From Phycisphaerales bacterium UBA2396 (lineage in GTDB: Bacteria > Planctomycetota > Phycisphaerae > Phycisphaerales > UBA1924): DNA of 22,574 bases. Under the pieces are notes generated by a model. The model worked only from the letters and a program-made list of their open reading frames with translations. It was not told the origin of the DNA and did no database searches. Every line of letters starts with the position of its first letter. Position 1 is the stretch's first letter. Below are positions 1 through 8,083 of the stretch, one piece after another. A program made the translations under genes and the position numbers. The stretch is from NCBI GenBank assembly GCA_002343325.1, contig DDSG01000056.1, positions 1 to 22,574 on the forward strand, in the 5' to 3' direction.

Positions 1-624
1 AGCCAGAGCAGCGGCAGCGCGGCCGTGAACCGGATCGGCTACGCGGGGTACTGGTTCGAGCCGAGCACGCAGCAGTACCTGGTGCGTCACCGCGAGTACG
101 ACCCCAACGTCGGGGCGTGGGACGAGCGGGATCCGATGGGGTACCACGACGGGGCGCATCCGTACGAGTACGTGAAAGGCTCGCCTGTTGCAGCGAACGA
201 CTCAACAGGCTTGATTGCATCAATGGCTCACTGCTTTCTTTTCGGAGCGGCCTTCCCAGCCCCGCCAGGTCCCATTTGCGCCGCGTACGGTCCGTGCGAA
301 CACTATAAGTGCAGCAATGCCACGTGCTTCTGCACTTGCGCCGGCAACTCTCCGTGGTCTAACTGTGTTCGATCCTGTCTTCACTGCTACTACGACAATG
401 GCGGAAACCCCGATGAGGCCCATCGTGTCTGTTACATAGGATGCCTGCTGAACGATCCAACGGGCATGGATCCAATTCTCTTGACCACTTGTGCCGCAAC
501 CTACTGGCATTTCCAGATGACTAATTGCCCTCTGGAATTCGCTGCATGCGCGACGAGACGTGGAGTTATCCCATTCATAATTGACATCTTGCCTCGCGTA
601 CTTCCTCGCCCCATCGGACTGTGA
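1..624 (+). CDS. RHS-repeat-associated core protein, C-terminal part with Cys-rich variable tip (5' truncated)
   Basis: The frame is open to the left edge, so this is the 3' end of a longer gene; the GTG at 25 is an internal Val codon. The first ~60 residues match the end of the RHS-associated core: GYAGYWFEPSTQQYLVRHRE, then YDPNVGAWDERDPMGY, then a YEYVKGSPVAANDSTGL segment in place of the usual NP..xDPxGL. In this family the core closes a YD-repeat shell and the residues after it form a variable tip, often a toxin. Here the tip is ~136 residues with about 15 cysteines, several in close pairs (TCFCTC, NCVRSCLHC), and ends PRVLPRPIGL. I recognise no toxin fold; disulphides or metal binding are possible. 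Base composition becomes richer in A/T after the core, which suggests an exchanged tip. Stop TGA lies 6 nt before the next ATG. The RHS call is firm; the tip function is unknown. Confidence 0.85.
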   Translation, partial: SQSSGSAAVNRIGYAGYWFEPSTQQYLVRHREYDPNVGAWDERDPMGYHDGAHPYEYVKGSPVAANDSTGLIASMAHCFLFGAAFPAPPGPICAAYGPCEHYKCSNATCFCTCAGNSPWSNCVRSCLHCYYDNGGNPDEAHRVCYIGCLLNDPTGMDPILLTTCAATYWHFQMTNCPLEFAACATRRGVIPFIIDILPRVLPRPIGL

Positions 625-630
625 TCTCGC

Positions 631-1128
631 ATGCGCTCCATGTCTACTCACATTTGTCCACTCTGTGGTTATGAATCTCGATCCGACACGACATGCCCTG
701 AGTGTGGCTTGAACATATACGAAGCCAATCGCCGGGTGATTGTACGTTCTCACATCAATGCTATTTTGGCGGTTGTATTTTGGCTTGTGGTTCCGGCTGG
801 CTGCTTACTTGTCTACATGCTATACGCTCCGTCCCACATGAAGTCTTCAATACGGTTTATCGGTTTGATCACGGTTGCTCTGTCCTTTATGATAGCGTTA
901 CTTAGATATAACGTCGTTCGCGACAAGCCAGTTCGGCATTCAGTTACAATTGATGTTTCACTTGCTTTGATCTATGGACTTATCGTAAGCGTGGGTTTGT
1001 ACTCGGCCATACCGATCACGCTCGTCTTGCCAGTCATAGGTGCGCCCGTATGGTTGATCGCTCAACTCAGTATTACAGTTGGCTACCCGTGTGCGGCAGC
1101 CTTTTACTATTGCAGATTGAAGCCATGA
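631..1128 (+). CDS. Small zinc-ribbon protein with about four transmembrane segments; possible RHS-tip partner
   Basis: 165 residues, unrecognised as a named family. Residues 9-26 form a zinc ribbon of two CxxC pairs (CPLC at 9-12, CPEC at 22-25). Hydrophobic segments follow at about 41-66, 72-93 and 104-155, the last long enough for two helices, so about four membrane spans with the ribbon probably cytoplasmic. The start could be the ATG at 631 or the in-frame ATG at 640; neither has a clear Shine-Dalgarno sequence. It begins 6 nt after the RHS gene ends and shares its A/T-rich composition: positions 841-900 have 24 G/C in 60, against 40 in 60 at 2521-2580 in the RND gene. Position and composition suggest it travels with the RHS tip. 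An immunity role is inference. Planctomycetes also carry many unrelated zinc-ribbon membrane proteins, so it may be independent. Confidence 0.75.
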   Translation: MRSMSTHICPLCGYESRSDTTCPECGLNIYEANRRVIVRSHINAILAVVFWLVVPAGCLLVYMLYAPSHMKSSIRFIGLITVALSFMIALLRYNVVRDKPVRHSVTIDVSLALIYGLIVSVGLYSAIPITLVLPVIGAPVWLIAQLSITVGYPCAAAFYYCRLKP

Positions 1129-1356
1129 CAATCGGCCGATGCATAAGAAGACTTGCTGTGACTGATGAGTGAACACCCCTGATGGGCATAGACACCGCGG
1201 TGGCTTGCCCGAGTTCCACATCCGGACGGGATTCCGATCGGGTTCTCGCCGCCGCGTCTGTGTGAAGCGTGCATTTCCGGGCACGCGGACCCGTTTGGGC
1301 GAGAGAATGCGCTCGGGACGGTCTTGGACAGAGAGGGGTCTTGGACAGGGAGCCAC
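1129..1356. other. Intergenic region between two convergent genes
   Basis: This 228-nt gap separates the 3' ends of the zinc-ribbon gene and the RND pump. I find no hairpin with a U-tract. It holds two simple 10-bp palindromes (ATCGGCCGAT at 1131-1140 and CACCGCGGTG at 1193-1202) and an 11-bp direct repeat, GTCTTGGACAG, at 1321-1331 and 1338-1348. None has an evident function. Base composition returns to GC-rich within this gap, so it probably contains the right border of the A/T-rich RHS-tip segment. Confidence 0.5.
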
Positions 1357-4300
1357 CTACCCCGGAGGCTGCTCGCCACGGTGGGATGGATCAACCGGCT
1401 CGCGTGGGCCGCTGACGGAGTGTGTGTCGTTGGCGTGATCGAGGGGCGGCGTGTCCGGGGTGCGACGTCGTGCGAAGAGACGGTCGAGCATCAGGTGGGC
1501 GACCGGCGTGACAAGCAACGTCAGGATCAGCGAGAGCATCTGCCCGCCGATGACAACGACGGCGATGGCCCGTCGTTCCTCGGCCCCGGGGCCCGTGCCC
1601 AGGGCGAGCGGCAGCATGCCCCCGACGAGCGCGAGCGTGGTCATCAGGATCGGTCGGAGTCGGTCTCGGCTTCCCCGGACGACGGCATCCTCGATCGGGA
1701 CGCCCTTGGCGCGGAGCTGGTTGATGTGATCGACCTGGAGGATCGAGTTCTTCTTGACGATGCCGAAGAGCACGAGAATGCCGAGCGCGGAGTAGAGGTT
1801 CAGCGACTCATTCATCAGCCAGAGCGACGCGAAAGCGAACGGCACGGAAAGCGGGAGCGAAAGCAGGATCGTGAAGGGGTGGAGATAGCTCTCGTAGTTC
1901 GCGGCGAGGATCATGTACATGAAGACGATCGACAGCGCGAAGGCGATGAGGAACTCGCCGAAGGTTCTTTCGAGCTCCCGCCCGCGTCCCAGGGTGCGGA
2001 CGCTGTACTCGGGAGGCATGCCGAGCTTGTCGATCTCGGTTCGGATGGCGGCGAGTCGGTCGGCGAGGGCGTAGCCGGGCCCCACGGAACTGCGCAGGTT
2101 GGCGGCTCGCTGGCGGTCGAGCCGATCGACGCGCGCGGCGCTGATCGACTCCTCGACGCTGGCGAGCGTTCGCAGCTCGACCACGCGGCCCGGACTGGCG
2201 GGCGCCGGGATGAGCAGCCTCGGCAGCTCGCCCGGCTCGGTGCGGTCCTGTGATCGCAGGCGGAGCTGAACGTCGTAGTCCTCGTTGGTCGCCTCGTCGC
2301 GGAAGCGTGAGACCTCGTCCTCGCCGCCGACGAGCAGACGCAGCGCGGTGCCGATGTCGCGCGGCGACACGCCGAGGTCGGCCGCACGGTCGCGATCGAT
2401 GTTCACTCTCAATTCGGGCGTATTGAGCTTGAGCGTCGTATCCGGATCGGGCAGCCCGCCAAGTTCGCGGGCACGCAGCCGGAGCGTCTCGGTGTAGTCG
2501 GCGAGACGTTCGAGCTCCGGGCCGCGGATGGCGATGTCGATGTCGAAGTTGCCGCCGCCGATGTTGAAGGCCGCGAAGGGGCGGATCGAGACGCGGACGT
2601 CCGGCAGGCCACGCACCTCCCGGCGGAGCTGCTGCATCACATCGGCCTGCGTGTAGTTGCCCTCAAAGGCGCGGAGGGGAGTGCCGTTGAGCGTCTCTCG
2701 CCAGAGGCGTGAGAAGGAGAAATAGCGTTGACTGTGCGGGACAATTCGGACGTAGATCTCGCCGCGATTGACCTGGTTGAGGAACGAGCCGCCGATGGAC
2801 GACAGCGTCGTGATGACGGCGGGGTGCTTGCGGATCCTGTCCTCGACCTCCCGGGCGGCCTCGTCGAAGGCGGCGAAGCTGACACCCTCCGGGCCGCTGA
2901 TGTTGACATTGAACTCGGCCTCGTCGATGTCGCTGGGAAGGTAATCCTGCCTGAGCACGCCGTAGAGTGGAACGGCGGACGCGGTGACGAGGGCGGCGAC
3001 GACAAGCGTGCTGATGCGATGGCGAACGCAAAGCCGCAGCGCTCTCTCATAGACACGATCGAGCCTCGCGTAGAAGCCCGACCTTGACGCGGGCGCCTTG
3101 TCCGAGTGCCTCGCGCCGCGGAGCATCCTGGATGCCATCATGGGCGTCAGGGTGAAGGAGACCAGCAGAGACACGAGCACGGCAACGGCGGCCGTGACGC
3201 CGAACTGGAAGAGAAATCTCCCGGAAATCGACGACATGAACGAGACAGGGACGAAGATCACGACGAGCGAGAGCGTCGTCGCGAGCACGGCAAGGGCGAT
3301 CTCCTCGGTGCCTCGCTTGGCGGCCTCCATGGGGGGCAGGCCTTGCTCCTCGACGAGCTTGTAGATGTTCTCGAGCACGACGATGGCATCATCAATCACG
3401 ATGCCCACCATGAGCACAAGGGCGAGCATGGTGACGCTGTTGAGCGTGAAGTCGAGGGCCCACATGACGCCGAACGTCGACACAACGGAGGCCGGGATCG
3501 CGACGGCCGCGATGAGCGTCGACCGCCAGGATCTCATGAAGGCGAGCACAACGAGGGACGCGAGAATCGACCCCAGGACGAGGTGCACCTCGATCTCGTG
3601 GAGCGCGGCGTAGATGTACTGCGACTGGTCGCGGATGATCTCGAGCTTCGAGCCCGCGGGGATGAGCTCCTGGAGAGCGGCGATCTCGTACCGGACCCCC
3701 TCGATCACGGCGACCGTGTTCGCGCCGGACTGGCGGCGGATCTCGATGCTGACGGCGGGGACACCATTGAGCCGCGAACTTGATCGTTGCTCGCGGGTTG
3801 AGTCGAGCGCGATGCCGACGTCGCGGACGCGGATCGGGGTGCGGTTCACCGTGGTGATGATGATGTCGTTGAACTCGTCGGCGGACTTGAGGCGTCCCAG
3901 CGTTCGCAGGACCTGCTCCCGCTGATCACCCGTGACGTTGCCGCCGGGCACATCCGCGTTCTGGCGAACGATCGCGTCGCGGACGGCGGTGATCGGGACT
4001 CCGAGGGCGGCGAGCCGCTCGGCATCCACATCGACGTTGATGGTCCGCTCGAGTCCGCCGACGATCGAGACCTGGCCGACTCCCGCCGATCGCTCGATGC
4101 GGGGGCGAACGACCTTGTCCGCGATCTCGGTCAGTTCGCGGATGCTCAGTTCGCCGCTGAGCGCAACTGTCAGAATGGGCGACGAGTCATTGTCGAACTT
4201 GGAGACGACCGGCGGCTCGGCGTCATCGGGAAGCCGGCGGAGCACCGTCGCGACACGGTCGCGGACGTCCTGTGCGGCGGCCTCGATGTCACGATTCAGG

Positions 4301-4590
4301 CTGAACGTCGCGAGAATGATCGATTGCCCCTGGCCCGAGATCGATCGAAGCTCCTCGATTCCTTCGATCGTGTTGACCGCTTCCTCGATGATCTGCGAGA
4401 CCTGCGTCTCCACCTCTTCAGGAGAGGCTCCGGGGAGCGAGGTGCGGACATTGACGGTTGGAAGGTCAACCGATGGCAGTCGATCCACGCCGAGCTTCGT
4501 GAACGCGACCGAGCCGGCCACGACCATCGCCGCGATGAGCATGACGGCGAAGACGGGGCGACGGATGCAGACTTCGGCGAGTCCCTTCAT
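1357..4590 (-). CDS. RND-family efflux transporter permease (AcrB/HAE1-like)
   Basis: 1077 residues, the normal length for an inner-membrane RND pump, which uses the proton gradient to drive substrates out through an adaptor and a TolC channel. It starts MKGLAEVCIRRPVFAVML, the typical first helix. PGASPEEVETQV (53-64) and RVATVLRRLP belong to the first porter loop. The TM4 relay carries the essential Asp pair D400-D401 in VGIVIDDAIVVLENI, and TM10 carries the expected Lys in GIVKKNSIL (K946/K947). GSRDRLRPILMTTLA and LTLLVTPV close the second half. A polar tail of ~35 residues follows the last helix. It is the third gene of the minus-strand operon after tetR and tolC, with its ATG 3 nt downstream of the tolC stop, so it should share control by the TetR regulator. 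The substrate cannot be read from sequence; the drug/hydrophobe type is likelier than the metal (CusA) type. Confidence 0.95.
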   Translation of the reverse strand: MKGLAEVCIRRPVFAVMLIAAMVVAGSVAFTKLGVDRLPSVDLPTVNVRTSLPGASPEEVETQVSQIIEEAVNTIEGIEELRSISGQGQSIILATFSLNRDIEAAAQDVRDRVATVLRRLPDDAEPPVVSKFDNDSSPILTVALSGELSIRELTEIADKVVRPRIERSAGVGQVSIVGGLERTINVDVDAERLAALGVPITAVRDAIVRQNADVPGGNVTGDQREQVLRTLGRLKSADEFNDIIITTVNRTPIRVRDVGIALDSTREQRSSSRLNGVPAVSIEIRRQSGANTVAVIEGVRYEIAALQELIPAGSKLEIIRDQSQYIYAALHEIEVHLVLGSILASLVVLAFMRSWRSTLIAAVAIPASVVSTFGVMWALDFTLNSVTMLALVLMVGIVIDDAIVVLENIYKLVEEQGLPPMEAAKRGTEEIALAVLATTLSLVVIFVPVSFMSSISGRFLFQFGVTAAVAVLVSLLVSFTLTPMMASRMLRGARHSDKAPASRSGFYARLDRVYERALRLCVRHRISTLVVAALVTASAVPLYGVLRQDYLPSDIDEAEFNVNISGPEGVSFAAFDEAAREVEDRIRKHPAVITTLSSIGGSFLNQVNRGEIYVRIVPHSQRYFSFSRLWRETLNGTPLRAFEGNYTQADVMQQLRREVRGLPDVRVSIRPFAAFNIGGGNFDIDIAIRGPELERLADYTETLRLRARELGGLPDPDTTLKLNTPELRVNIDRDRAADLGVSPRDIGTALRLLVGGEDEVSRFRDEATNEDYDVQLRLRSQDRTEPGELPRLLIPAPASPGRVVELRTLASVEESISAARVDRLDRQRAANLRSSVGPGYALADRLAAIRTEIDKLGMPPEYSVRTLGRGRELERTFGEFLIAFALSIVFMYMILAANYESYLHPFTILLSLPLSVPFAFASLWLMNESLNLYSALGILVLFGIVKKNSILQVDHINQLRAKGVPIEDAVVRGSRDRLRPILMTTLALVGGMLPLALGTGPGAEERRAIAVVVIGGQMLSLILTLLVTPVAHLMLDRLFARRRTPDTPPLDHANDTHSVSGPREPVDPSHRGEQPPG

Positions 4591-4593
4591 GGG

Positions 4594-6054
4594 TCATCCT
4601 GCTGGCGGACGGGGAGCGGGCGTGGACATGGGTCGATCCAGGAACGGTGAATCCGGCACTTCGGCATCGTCGCGGACGTCGGGCAGCGGGGCGTCGAGCA
4701 GGTCCACGCTCAACAGCCCGCACGCGCGGCGCAACGCGATCGAGGCGGCCTTGGTCGTGAACTCCTCGCTGGCGGCCTCAAGCTCGGCGGCGAGCAACTG
4801 GTCCTGCGCCGTCACAAGCTCCAGATTGGTGCCCAAGCCCGCCTCGTAGGCTGCGGCGGCAAGCTCCAGTGCGTCGCGGGCCGACCGAACCTGCGTGCGG
4901 AGTTCGGCCGCCCTCTCCTCGGACGACCGAACCTGAAGCAGCGCCGTCTCCACGTCGCGCTGCGCCTCGCGAACGCGGAGGCGAAAGTCGAGAACTCGCT
5001 GGCGAAACACGGACCACGCGGCGCGGATGTCCGCCTCGATCCTCCCGGCGGAGAGCAGCGGGAGGCGGAGCTGGATCAGCGAAGCGATCGATGCCGCCGT
5101 GTCGTCGGGGCCGCGTGCAAGAAAGTAGTTGACGTTGAGGGAGATGGATGGCGCGTATTGCCCGATCGCAGCGTCGACGAGGGCCCGGGCGGCCTCGGCA
5201 TCCGCGCGGGCGGCCTGAATGTCCTGGCGATGTCGCTCCGCCAGGGCAATCAACTCCGGAAGCTCTCGATGGCTCATCGGAGTGTCGTACCCGTCCGAAA
5301 GAACCGCGGCACGCAGATTCGTGTTCGTGAGAAGAGACAGCGCCGCCCGTGCTTCGGCGGCCTGACGCGTCGCGGTGATGAGCTGGGTGCGTGTCCTTGA
5401 GACCAACGCCTCGTTCTGTGCGACATCGAGCGGGCGCGCAAAGCCGACCTGATTGCGGGCACGCGCGTCTTCGAGTCGCTCGGCCTGAGCCGCGACCGAC
5501 GACTCCAGCACACGCACCAGCCGCTCCGCGCGAAGCGTCTCGTAGTACGAAGTCGCCGTCTGCAGAAGCAGAGCCTCGCGGAGATCGAGAACCAGCCATC
5601 GGCGAGCCTCGGACGTGGCGTCCGCTGCGTCGACGTTGCGAAGGTCTGACAGCCCGGTGAGCAGCCGATACTGCCCGCTCACGCCCAGAGATGACTGCAC
5701 GATCGAATCACCGCCGGTGTTCTCGCGAAGCGCGAGATCGGAGAAGAGATCAAGCGTCGGCAGCAGCGAGGCGGCCGCCCGCTGCCGATCGGCGAGCGCC
5801 TGCACGTAGTCCTCGCCTCTGGACGCCAATCGTTCGTTGAACGCCGCCGTACGCCGCATCGCCTCGACGAGCGACACCGGAGCATCCGGCTGAGAAGTAT
5901 CGGGAGGGACGAGAGGATCCGTGATCGCCCGGTAGACGTTGACGTCGGCCTGCTGATCGCTCGCGCAACCCGCCAGCGCTGCCGCCCCCGCGAGCAACAG
6001 GACCGTCCCTGTTCGGCACGCGATCCGCGTGAGCCGTGTGCCTCTGGAAGTCAT
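4594..6054 (-). CDS. TolC/OEP-family outer-membrane efflux lipoprotein
   Basis: 486 residues. I place the start at the ATG at 6054, not further upstream. This gives MTSRGTRLTR, a hydrophobic stretch and the lipobox AALAGC with Cys30, a normal lipoprotein signal. It also makes the ATGA overlap with the tetR stop (TGA at 6053-6051), a usual sign of translational coupling. The mature part has two OEP repeats rich in Ala, Arg and Glu helices. The first contains SYYETLRAERLVRVLE and later NQVGFARPLDVAQNEA; the second contains QLRLPLLSAGRIEADIRAA and AYEAGLGTNLELVTAQDQLL. These are the classic positions of the trimeric alpha-barrel. Its role is the exit duct for the RND pump encoded immediately downstream. 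The tail after the second repeat is short and Pro-rich. Confidence 0.93.
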   Translation of the reverse strand: MTSRGTRLTRIACRTGTVLLLAGAAALAGCASDQQADVNVYRAITDPLVPPDTSQPDAPVSLVEAMRRTAAFNERLASRGEDYVQALADRQRAAASLLPTLDLFSDLALRENTGGDSIVQSSLGVSGQYRLLTGLSDLRNVDAADATSEARRWLVLDLREALLLQTATSYYETLRAERLVRVLESSVAAQAERLEDARARNQVGFARPLDVAQNEALVSRTRTQLITATRQAAEARAALSLLTNTNLRAAVLSDGYDTPMSHRELPELIALAERHRQDIQAARADAEAARALVDAAIGQYAPSISLNVNYFLARGPDDTAASIASLIQLRLPLLSAGRIEADIRAAWSVFRQRVLDFRLRVREAQRDVETALLQVRSSEERAAELRTQVRSARDALELAAAAYEAGLGTNLELVTAQDQLLAAELEAASEEFTTKAASIALRRACGLLSVDLLDAPLPDVRDDAEVPDSPFLDRPMSTPAPRPPAG

Positions 6055-6629
6055 GGGCGGGTCCCTCCACCGATGCCGCCCTTGAGAATGTGCATCAGAT
6101 GATCCGAGAGCAACTCGCGAGTCATTCCGGCGGGCGGATACAAGAACGCACCACGGATGGAGGAGAGCAGATACTGGGCAGTCAGCTCGGGGCATGGGTC
6201 AACCAGTTCGCCGGAGGCCACCCCTCGCTCGATGACCGCCTGAATCCTCTCGGTGACTTTCCTTCGAATCGCCTGCAAGTCTGGGTCTTCCGGCGTCAGG
6301 TTTCCGCCCCGCATGATGCGGTACACGCCCGGGAACGCGAACGCGAAGTCGAGCAGGGCATGAACGACCACCCGCAACTCGTCCCAACACCGGCCTCGGC
6401 ACGCGGGAAGGTCGAGATCGAGCCTCTCCATGACCGCGGCAAAGCCCCGTCGGATGATCGCGAGATAGACCTCTTCCTTGCTGGACCAGTACAGGTAGAT
6501 CGTGCCCTTGCCGACCTGCGCCAGCGAGGCGATGTCCTCCAGCCGAACCTCGTGGAAAGGTCTGGCGGCGAAAAGGGCCGCGGCGGCGTCGAGAATCTCG
6601 TCAGCCCTGGTCGGCCGAGGTTTGGTCAC
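6051..6629 (-). CDS. TetR/AcrR-family transcriptional regulator of the efflux locus
   Basis: 192 residues. Residues 9-60 are a standard TetR helix-turn-helix domain: ADEILDAAAALFAARPFHEV, then LEDIASLAQVGKGTIYLYW and SSKEEVYLAII. The C-terminal ligand-binding domain is divergent, as usual. The start is a GTG at 6629. Read on the minus strand it is preceded by TAGGAGTCAATGG, which gives an AGGAG ribosome site at 7-nt spacing. The ATG inside that stretch is out of frame and hits a stop after about ten codons. First gene of the operon tetR-tolC-RND, with the tolC start overlapping its stop. A palindromic operator lies 21 nt upstream, so self-repression and repression of the divergent adaptor gene are likely. 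The inducer is unknown. Confidence 0.93.
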   Translation of the reverse strand: MTKPRPTRADEILDAAAALFAARPFHEVRLEDIASLAQVGKGTIYLYWSSKEEVYLAIIRRGFAAVMERLDLDLPACRGRCWDELRVVVHALLDFAFAFPGVYRIMRGGNLTPEDPDLQAIRRKVTERIQAVIERGVASGELVDPCPELTAQYLLSSIRGAFLYPPAGMTRELLSDHLMHILKGGIGGGTRP

Positions 6630-6649
6630 CCATTGACTCCTACGAGCAA

Positions 6650-6665
6650 TACTGACTGGTCAGTA
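6650..6665. promoter_or_regulatory. Palindromic TetR-type operator between tetR and the adaptor gene
   Basis: TACTGAC-TG-GTCAGTA is a perfect 7-bp inverted repeat around a 2-bp centre, in the 79-nt gap between the divergent tetR (GTG at 6629) and the adaptor gene (ATG at 6709). It resembles the TGACnnGTCA-type sites bound by many TetR/AcrR regulators of efflux genes. One protein bound here could cover both promoters. I could not fix a convincing -35/-10 pair for either direction; TACTGT at 6664-6669 could be a -10 box for the adaptor gene. Confidence 0.75.
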
Positions 6666-6708
6666 CTGTAGCCGCCTCCTATGGTTTCGCGTGCGAGGGG
6701 CTCCTGAG

Positions 6709-7974
6709 ATGCCACGAATGCAAACGTCCTCCATACTTTCTTCAGGCCCGATCGGACGGGGGCTTGTGGCGCTCGCGATCTCGGCGGCGGCTCTTACGGG
6801 ATGCAAGCGATCGCCCTCCGGCGGACCGGGAGGCCCAACGACCCCCGCCGCAGAACCTCGCCCCGTATCGCTCGTCGGCGTGACGATCCGACCCGTGGAA
6901 CGAACGATCGAGATCACGGGCACGCTCTTTGGCGAAGAGGAAGTCACGATCGCGGCCGAGGTCGCGGGTCGTGTAGTGGAAGTAGCCGCAGACCTGGGCG
7001 ACGCCGTGGAGCACGGCTCCCTGTTGGCAAGGATCGATTCAACGGACTACGCGTTGGCGGTGGAAGAGCAGCGATCAGTGCTGCTCACGACGTTGGCGCA
7101 GATCGGGCTGGACTCTCTGCCGAGCGATGACGTTGATCTGGACGCGCTGCCGATCGTGGCTCGTGCGCGAGCGCAGGCGGACAACGCTCGGGCGAAGCTC
7201 GATCGCGCTCGCAAGCTCTACGAGCGGACGCCGCCGCTGATATCCGAGCAGGACTTCGCGGACATCCAGACTCAGTACGAAGTCGCGACGACCACGGTGA
7301 GCGTCGAGCGACTGAACGCAAAGTCGCTCGTTGCCGAAGCAAGAGCAAGGGCTTCGTCGCTCCGTCAGGCCGAGCAGAAACTCTCGGATACGCGGGTCAT
7401 CGCTCCCGCCGAGAAGCCGCTGACCTATCGGGTCGCCGCGAGGCTGGTTTCGACGGGTGAAGTGGTCAACCCCGGCCAGGCGATGTTCAGGCTGGTGGCG
7501 AGCGAACGCGTCAAGTTCCGAGGGCAGGTACCCGAGCGATACCTTCGCGACATCTCGGCGGGGGCCTCCGCCGAACTGATGTCTTCCGCGTTTCCCGGGA
7601 CGTTTGCAGCCACGGTGGCTCGTATCTCCCCTGCGATCGATATCCAGACGCGATCGTTCGAAGTCGAAGTCGAGGCCGCGAATCCGCAAGGGCTGCTCAA
7701 GCCCGGAAGTTTCATGATCGCGCGGATGAGCTCGGGGACAAAGACGGATGCGGTGTTCGTGCCCGAGTCGGCGGTGCTTCAGTTTGCCGGCGTGCAGCGC
7801 GTGTTCAGCGTGCGCGACGGCAAGGTCGTGGAGCATCGCTCACGATTCGGCAAGGCCGAATCGGGCATGCGCGAGGTTCTTGACGAGCTCAAGGATGTGC
7901 AGGCGGTGATCGATCGCCCGCAGGGCCTCAGCGCGGGTTTGGCGGTACGCATCACAGAGGCAGCCGCCCGCTGA
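6709..7974 (+). CDS. RND efflux periplasmic adaptor (membrane fusion protein), lipoprotein
   Basis: 421 residues from the ATG at 6709, chosen because GAGGGG lies 8 nt upstream. A GTG at 6691 would add six residues without a ribosome site. The N-terminus is a lipoprotein signal ending LTGC (Cys32). Then come the first half of the lipoyl/barrel-sandwich domain (VTIAAEVAGRVVEVAADLGD), a long Arg/Ala/Glu-rich helical hairpin, the second lipoyl half (LSDTRVIAPAEKPL, GEVVNPGQAMFRLV), a beta-barrel with RYLRDISAGASAEL, and a membrane-proximal domain (LLKPGSFMIARM, VFVPESAVLQ). This is the bridge between the RND pump and the TolC duct. The other two parts are encoded divergently across the shared operator, so the locus is a complete tripartite system. 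The APF/DG turn common in this family reads IAPAEKPL here, a mild variant. Confidence 0.93.
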   Translation: MPRMQTSSILSSGPIGRGLVALAISAAALTGCKRSPSGGPGGPTTPAAEPRPVSLVGVTIRPVERTIEITGTLFGEEEVTIAAEVAGRVVEVAADLGDAVEHGSLLARIDSTDYALAVEEQRSVLLTTLAQIGLDSLPSDDVDLDALPIVARARAQADNARAKLDRARKLYERTPPLISEQDFADIQTQYEVATTTVSVERLNAKSLVAEARARASSLRQAEQKLSDTRVIAPAEKPLTYRVAARLVSTGEVVNPGQAMFRLVASERVKFRGQVPERYLRDISAGASAELMSSAFPGTFAATVARISPAIDIQTRSFEVEVEAANPQGLLKPGSFMIARMSSGTKTDAVFVPESAVLQFAGVQRVFSVRDGKVVEHRSRFGKAESGMREVLDELKDVQAVIDRPQGLSAGLAVRITEAAAR

Positions 7975-7989
7975 ACGAGGGGTTCCGTG

Positions 7990-8020
7990 GCTGCGGCACA
8001 CTCATTCTGTGGTGCCGAGC
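7990..8020 (+). other. Imperfect hairpin after the adaptor gene
   Basis: GCT-(g)-CGGCAC (7990-7999) can pair with GTGCCG-AGC (8012-8020) around a 12-nt loop, giving nine pairs with one bulged G. It starts 15 nt after the adaptor stop codon. No U-tract follows, so it is a poor intrinsic terminator; it may mark the 3' end of the transcript or be chance in GC-rich sequence. Confidence 0.3.
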
Positions 8021-8072
8021 GGAAAGCGGCTGGCAGGTCTTCATCCCTCCATCCGGCAGAACGGATATAGCC

Positions 8073-8078
8073 TAACAT
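8073..8078 (+). promoter_or_regulatory. Possible -10 box (TAACAT) directly before metH; leaderless candidate
   Basis: TAACAT ends 5 nt before the metH ATG, and there is no Shine-Dalgarno sequence. The box lies inside a small inverted repeat, GCCTA-ACA-TAGGC (8070-8082), that touches the start codon. The spacing fits a TANNNT box for a leaderless mRNA. No good -35 hexamer is seen at 17 nt. A TAGCCT at 8068-8073 is a second candidate. Confidence 0.3.
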
Positions 8079-8083
8079 AGGCC

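Noticed and set aside
220..753. 177-codon minus-strand frame across the RHS tip
   Set aside because: Less easily dismissed because the region is not GC-rich, but it has no motif and spans the RHS stop and the start of the next gene; the plus-strand RHS frame is continuous with a recognisable core.
1324..2253. 309-codon plus-strand open frame with highly charged product
   Set aside because: Antisense to the end of the RND pump; runs of Asp/Glu/Arg are typical of reverse reading of a GC-rich membrane-protein gene.
7975..8083. Cobalamin, SAM or SAH riboswitch upstream of metH
   Set aside because: The gap is only 109 nt and I cannot find the conserved core sequences. An Infernal search with the Rfam models would settle it.
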